Positions 6,532 to 9,569 of a stretch of DNA of 9,569 bases are shown piece by piece. Source of the DNA: RGIG5327 sp045612485 (GTDB lineage: Bacteria; Verrucomicrobiota; Lentisphaeria; Victivallales; UBA1829); the NCBI GenBank assembly GCA_045612485.1, contig JAZKZE010000059.1, forward strand, positions 1-9,569. The letters are read 5' to 3'. The position numbers were made by a program, and so were the translations under genes. The notes beneath the pieces are model-generated. The model worked only from the letters and a program-made list of their open reading frames with translations, had not been told where the DNA came from and did not search any database. Numbering within the stretch: the stretch's first letter is position 1; every line of letters begins with the position of its first letter.

Positions 6532-8067
6532 TTATGCTTCAAACTCTTTTCTGAACTCTTCCTCCAGACCGTTTTCCGCAAGTTTCCTGCCTCGGAGGAT
6601 AACAAGCCAGCCAATAAAAAGACTGATCTCCACAGCATGCAGATAGGCATATTTCAGCCCGATACCCAATCCCCAGGGACCGTTTGTTCCGGTATTGGCA
6701 GGGGAAACCCAGAGGATATAGCAGACAACGATAAATGTCATAAACAATCCGGGCAGAAGTGCCACAAGAGAGTTCTTTTTCTGCATTTGCAGATATACAG
6801 CTCCGGCAAGAAGAGTGGAAGCGGCAAGCACCTGATTGCCCCAGGCAAAATAACTCCAGATATTTCCGAAGGACTGGGCATCTTTCGCAGACCAGGCAAG
6901 AAGGAGGGAGATGATAACGATCATGGGAAGGATGAGCAGGATACGGTTGAGGAACTTTGCCTGTCCCACATTGAACATTTCCGCAACAGAAAGCCGCAGA
7001 CTGCGCAAGGCGGTATCCCCGGAAGTGACAGCAAGAACGATAACAGCAATAACCGTAATGATCCCCATGGCATTGCCCAGAAAATAGGTGGTAATACGTT
7101 CAAGGACGTAATTGGGGTTCATTTTCATCAAAGCAGGGAAAAGATTGTAAATGGCGATCCCGCCTGCAGCCCAGATCATGGCAATGATCCCTTCCAGAAC
7201 CATCATGCCGTAGAAATCCCGTCTGGCAAACTTTTCGCTTTTCATCGTACGGGCGATAATGGGGGACTGTGTGGCATGAAATCCGGAAATGATCCCGCAG
7301 GCAATGGTAACAAAAAGTACAGGAACAATGGGCTGTCTGATCATTCCCGCCTTGAATGCGGCAGATTCCAGGAAGAGGGAAGGATCTTTACACCCGGCAA
7401 TGACCAGCATCACAAACAAAGCACAACTTCCGATAAGGAGAAGAAGTCCGAAGAAGGGATAGATCATACCGATAACTTTATCCACAGGGAACAAAGTGGC
7501 ACAGATATAATAAATAAAGATAAGTGCCACTGCCGCCCAGAATACGGTAAGGGGAATATTATTTACCCCCATATTTGCAAGGAATTTTGTAAAACATTCA
7601 CTTTTCAGAACCGTTACTTTCAGAAGTTCAGCAGGAACATTGATAAATACAGCCACCACAAGCAGAAGCAGCACACACACAAAAACAGAGAAAAATCTGT
7701 AATAACCTGCCCCCAGCATCATTCTGATGATTTTAGGAAGATTTGCACCTTTATACCGCATGGACATAAAGCCGCCGATAAAATCATGGACAGCTCCCCC
7801 GATGATATTTCCAATAGGGATGATAAGAAAAACGATGGCTCCGAATTTACATCCCAGAATGACCCCGATCACAGGACCCACCCCGGCAATGTTCAGCAAC
7901 TGGATAAGCATATTGCGCCAGTTGGGGAGAACAAGAAAGTCCACACCGTCTTTCAATGCGACAGCGGGCGTATCCCGGTCATCCGGTTCCAGGATCTTTT
8001 CAATAAGTTTCCCGTAGGTGAAATACCCTACGCACAAAATGGCGAGTCCCAAAAGAAAAGTAAACAT
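6532..8067 (-). CDS. cstA: CstA-family carbon starvation / small-molecule transporter (short form)
   Basis: An integral membrane protein of 511 residues, very hydrophobic, with a dozen or more likely transmembrane segments. CstA signatures are clear: LLNIAGVGPVIGVILG (57-72), IGGAVHDFIGGFMSMRYKG (89-107), ACGIISGFHATQSPIIARTMKSE (256-278) and VTSGDTALRSLRL (347-359). Family members in Escherichia coli (CstA, BtsT) take up pyruvate and peptides and are about 700 residues; this belongs to the shorter branch found in many anaerobes and lacks the long C-terminal part. AAGGAG sits 7 bases before the ATG. It has its own promoter and is transcribed toward the hydrolase genes, so it is probably not part of their unit. 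The family call is firm; the substrate could be pyruvate, a peptide or an amino acid. Confidence 0.93.
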   Translation of the reverse strand: MFTFLLGLAILCVGYFTYGKLIEKILEPDDRDTPAVALKDGVDFLVLPNWRNMLIQLLNIAGVGPVIGVILGCKFGAIVFLIIPIGNIIGGAVHDFIGGFMSMRYKGANLPKIIRMMLGAGYYRFFSVFVCVLLLLVVAVFINVPAELLKVTVLKSECFTKFLANMGVNNIPLTVFWAAVALIFIYYICATLFPVDKVIGMIYPFFGLLLLIGSCALFVMLVIAGCKDPSLFLESAAFKAGMIRQPIVPVLFVTIACGIISGFHATQSPIIARTMKSEKFARRDFYGMMVLEGIIAMIWAAGGIAIYNLFPALMKMNPNYVLERITTYFLGNAMGIITVIAVIVLAVTSGDTALRSLRLSVAEMFNVGQAKFLNRILLILPMIVIISLLLAWSAKDAQSFGNIWSYFAWGNQVLAASTLLAGAVYLQMQKKNSLVALLPGLFMTFIVVCYILWVSPANTGTNGPWGLGIGLKYAYLHAVEISLFIGWLVILRGRKLAENGLEEEFRKEFEA

Positions 8068-8113
8068 TTTTTTCTCCTTGTATTGTTTACAGATGTGAAA
8101 TAAAGTTTTGTTT

Positions 8114-8141
8114 AAAATACCTCAAAAAAACTTTTTTTCAA
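8114..8141 (-). promoter_or_regulatory. Promoter of the cstA-like gene
   Basis: On the minus strand TTGAAA (8136-8141), a 16-base spacer and TATTTT (8114-8119). CC precedes the -35. The leader would be about 40 bases. The spacer is an A-tract followed by a T-tract, which can itself fold; a likely but not strong promoter. Confidence 0.45.
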
Positions 8142-8185
8142 GGCATATTCCTGAAAATGCCTGCGGCAAAGCAGAAAATTTCCCC

Positions 8186-8215
8186 TTGAAAAAATCACAT
8201 TTCATGCCATATTAT
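8186..8215 (+). promoter_or_regulatory. Promoter of the polyprenyl synthase gene
   Basis: TTGAAA (8186-8191), an 18-base spacer and TATTAT (8210-8215). TTTCCCC precedes the -35, the same context as at 1841 and 4170. The start near 8222 leaves about 28 bases before the ATG and includes its GGAGG site. Confidence 0.55.
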
Positions 8216-8249
8216 AACAGAATTGAAAATACCAATACGGAGGATCATC

Positions 8250-9326
8250 ATGTACAGAAATTTGCAAAATGAACTTGCTCTTGTCAGCAACAGTATAACC
8301 AACCTGATATCCACAGACACATTTCCGGAAACTGTCCGTCCCTCCTGTCTTGCCTCTGCGGTAAGATCTTATCCAGTCCGGGGCGGAAAAAGATTGCGCC
8401 CTGCCCTTCTGCTCTGGGCAAACGGCGTTCTGGGCGGCAATCCGGATCAGGCACTTTATGCCGGCTGTGCGGTGGAACTTTTCCACACCTGGACTCTTGT
8501 GCATGATGATATTATTGATGAAGATGATTTCAGAAGAGGACAGCCCACAACTCATATTGAAGTAGGTTCCTACGCAGAAAATGCCTATGAGAAAAGCAAG
8601 TCATTCAATGAAAAATTCGGGCGGGATATGGCGATCCTCTGCGGCGACATCCAGCAGGCCTGGGCAATGAATATGCTTCTCAAAAGCAGGGAAAAGGGTG
8701 TGAAAGACGCCCTCATTACCGATCTTATGATCCGTTTTCAGGAAGTCAACCGTATTCTCATTTCCGGAGAAGCACTGGATGTGGAATTCCCCATGCGGGA
8801 ACTTTACTCCATTACAAAAGACGAGGTAAAGGAAATGATCCTGGGCAAAACCTCCTGTCTTCTGAAATTTGCCGTTCAGTGCGGCGGAGCCATTGCGCTG
8901 GGAAAAGCGGACTTTGGGGATGGAAGTCTTGCAACACTGGGCAATTTTGCGGAAGAACTGGGGATCGCCTTCCAACTGCGGGATGATTATCTGGGCATAT
9001 TCGGCAGTGTGGAAAAATTCGGCAAACCCATCGGAAGTGATTTCCAGGAAGGAAAACCCACCTTCCTTTATCTGGATGCCATGGACCTTCTTCCGGAATC
9101 CGGCAGAAAACGCATGAAAGCTCTTACCGGACTGCCGGAATATTCTGAAGAAGATATTAAAGAATTGCGTACACTTCTTCAGGAATCCGGAGCTGAGGCA
9201 AAATGTCTTCAGGAAATAGCACATCTCACAGAAAAAGCACATAATAACCTCATGCTTCTTCCGGAAAACAAATACAGAAAACTTCTGGAAGATCTTTTAA
9301 GTTATCTTCTGGAAAGAACTGTATAA
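8250..9326 (+). CDS. Polyprenyl (probably farnesyl or geranylgeranyl) diphosphate synthase
   Basis: The 358-residue enzyme belongs to the trans-prenyltransferase family, which condenses isopentenyl diphosphate with allylic diphosphates in the cytoplasm. Motifs in order: GGKRLRP (45-51); first Asp-rich motif HDDIIDEDDFRRGQPTTH (85-102); Lys-Thr (200-201); FQLRDD (241-246) as second Asp-rich motif; GKPIGSDFQEGKPT (258-271). Trp81, five residues before the first Asp, is bulky at a site known to limit product length, so C15-C20 is more likely than a long quinone chain (inference). In the second motif the third Asp of DDxxD is Gly (DDYLG), as I recall for actinobacterial-type members (DDLLGVFGD). 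About 20 extra residues (103-123) follow the first motif. I chose the ATG at 8250 with GGAGG 7 bases upstream; the TTG at 8223 lacks a site and lies at the expected transcript start. Confidence 0.92.
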   Translation: MYRNLQNELALVSNSITNLISTDTFPETVRPSCLASAVRSYPVRGGKRLRPALLLWANGVLGGNPDQALYAGCAVELFHTWTLVHDDIIDEDDFRRGQPTTHIEVGSYAENAYEKSKSFNEKFGRDMAILCGDIQQAWAMNMLLKSREKGVKDALITDLMIRFQEVNRILISGEALDVEFPMRELYSITKDEVKEMILGKTSCLLKFAVQCGGAIALGKADFGDGSLATLGNFAEELGIAFQLRDDYLGIFGSVEKFGKPIGSDFQEGKPTFLYLDAMDLLPESGRKRMKALTGLPEYSEEDIKELRTLLQESGAEAKCLQEIAHLTEKAHNNLMLLPENKYRKLLEDLLSYLLERTV

Positions 9327-9417
9327 AAAATCTGTCCCGCAGAGTGGGGCAAAAAGAATACAGAAACTCCCGGGAAAGCTACCGGAGGGATCAAGCAGGA
9401 CTTGATCAGGTGTTCCG

Positions 9418-9476
9418 GTCTTCCCCGCAAAAAAAGGGGCTGTTGCAAAAATGTTTTGCGGGGAAGACACCTTTTT
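9418..9476 (+). terminator. Likely terminator of the polyprenyl synthase gene
   Basis: A perfect 15-pair stem, GTCTTCCCCGCAAAA (9418-9432) with TTTTGCGGGGAAGAC (9454-9468), is followed by ACCTTTTTG. The loop (9433-9453) contains most of the second copy of a 19-base repeat. The stem competes with an alternative pairing further right. Confidence 0.55.
9431..9449 (+). repeat. 19-base direct repeat, copy 2
   Basis: Exact match to 6457-6475. Unlike copy 1 it has no CAACAGCCC partner downstream and instead lies across the left arm and loop of another hairpin. Confidence 0.85.
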
Positions 9477-9523
9477 GAAAAAAGGTTCTCTTCCCCGCCC
9501 CCCATCTTCCAAAAACTTTTGAC

Positions 9524-9568
9524 GGAATTGCTTTTATCGTCACGATAAAAACAATTCCAACTTTTTTT
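9524..9568 (+). terminator. Strong intrinsic terminator at the right edge
   Basis: GGAATTG (9524-9530) with CAATTCC (9552-9558) and TTTTATCG (9532-9539) with CGATAAAA (9543-9550) form 15 pairs with one C/A mismatch and a 3-base loop, then AAC and seven T. It works best on the plus strand. It lies about 200 bases past the last stop codon, so it may terminate read-through or attenuate a downstream gene. Confidence 0.7.
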
Positions 9569-9569
9569 A

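Larger units (their letters stand above)
9381..9498. repeat. Nested inverted-repeat block
   Basis: This gene-free stretch contains GATCAAG/CTTGATC (9389-9395, 9401-9407) inside ACCGGA/TCCGGT (9381-9386, 9414-9419). It then has three copies of one arm: TCTTCCCCGC (9419-9428), its complement GCGGGGAAGA (9458-9467), and TCTTCCCCGC again (9489-9498). The middle-right pairing is extended by ACCTTTTT/AAAAAGGT (9469-9476, 9479-9486) to 18 pairs with a 2-base loop. It could be a dispersed intergenic repeat or a regulatory leader for a gene beyond the right edge. A minor hairpin TGTCCC/GGGGCA lies at 9333-9351. Confidence 0.7.

Noticed and set aside
6523..8103. Long plus-strand open frame (526 codons) opposite the transporter gene
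   Set aside because: It is antisense to a clear CstA-family protein; its translation is rich in His, Asn, Lys and Gly with no recognisable domain.

Overview
The window looks like a chromosomal stretch of a diderm, probably anaerobic and carbohydrate-using bacterium. The truncated binding protein has a Sec signal peptide but no lipoprotein cysteine, which implies a free periplasmic protein. Promoters are sigma70-like and Shine-Dalgarno sites are clear. An AraC regulator beside a solute-binding protein and GH42-like glycosidases would suit Lentisphaerota (Victivallis-like) or a neighbouring PVC lineage, but that placement is from memory of gene style and is tentative.

Layout. Bases 1-751 (minus) hold the N-terminal 250 residues of an ABC-type extracellular solute-binding protein that runs off the left edge. 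Bases 947-1789 (minus) encode an AraC-family regulator. A 231-base divergent promoter region separates it from two tandem paralogous genes on the plus strand (2021-4111 and 4288-6393), each encoding a cytoplasmic protein of about 700 residues. Each has a TIM-barrel with a Cys-x-Cys-x-x-Cys site, a GH42-type trimerisation-like domain and a C-terminal beta domain. Each paralog has its own promoter. Bases 6394-6531 hold two strong hairpins between convergent genes. Bases 6532-8067 (minus) encode a short CstA-family transporter, and 8250-9326 (plus) a polyprenyl diphosphate synthase; these two share a divergent promoter region. The last 240 bases have no gene and are packed with inverted repeats, including three copies of one hairpin arm that can pair in two exclusive ways.

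How it fits together. I read the left two thirds as a sugar-uptake and degradation locus. The binding protein captures an oligosaccharide outside, an ABC permease (presumably beyond the left edge) imports it, the two hydrolases cut it in the cytoplasm, and the AraC protein probably switches the genes through the overlapping divergent promoters. The substrate cannot be told from sequence. The transporter and isoprenoid genes on the right look like ordinary housekeeping or metabolic genes with their own promoters. The least explained items are the paralogous hydrolase pair and the structured 3' region at 9381-9569. I see no CRISPR array, tRNA, rRNA, transposase or phage gene.
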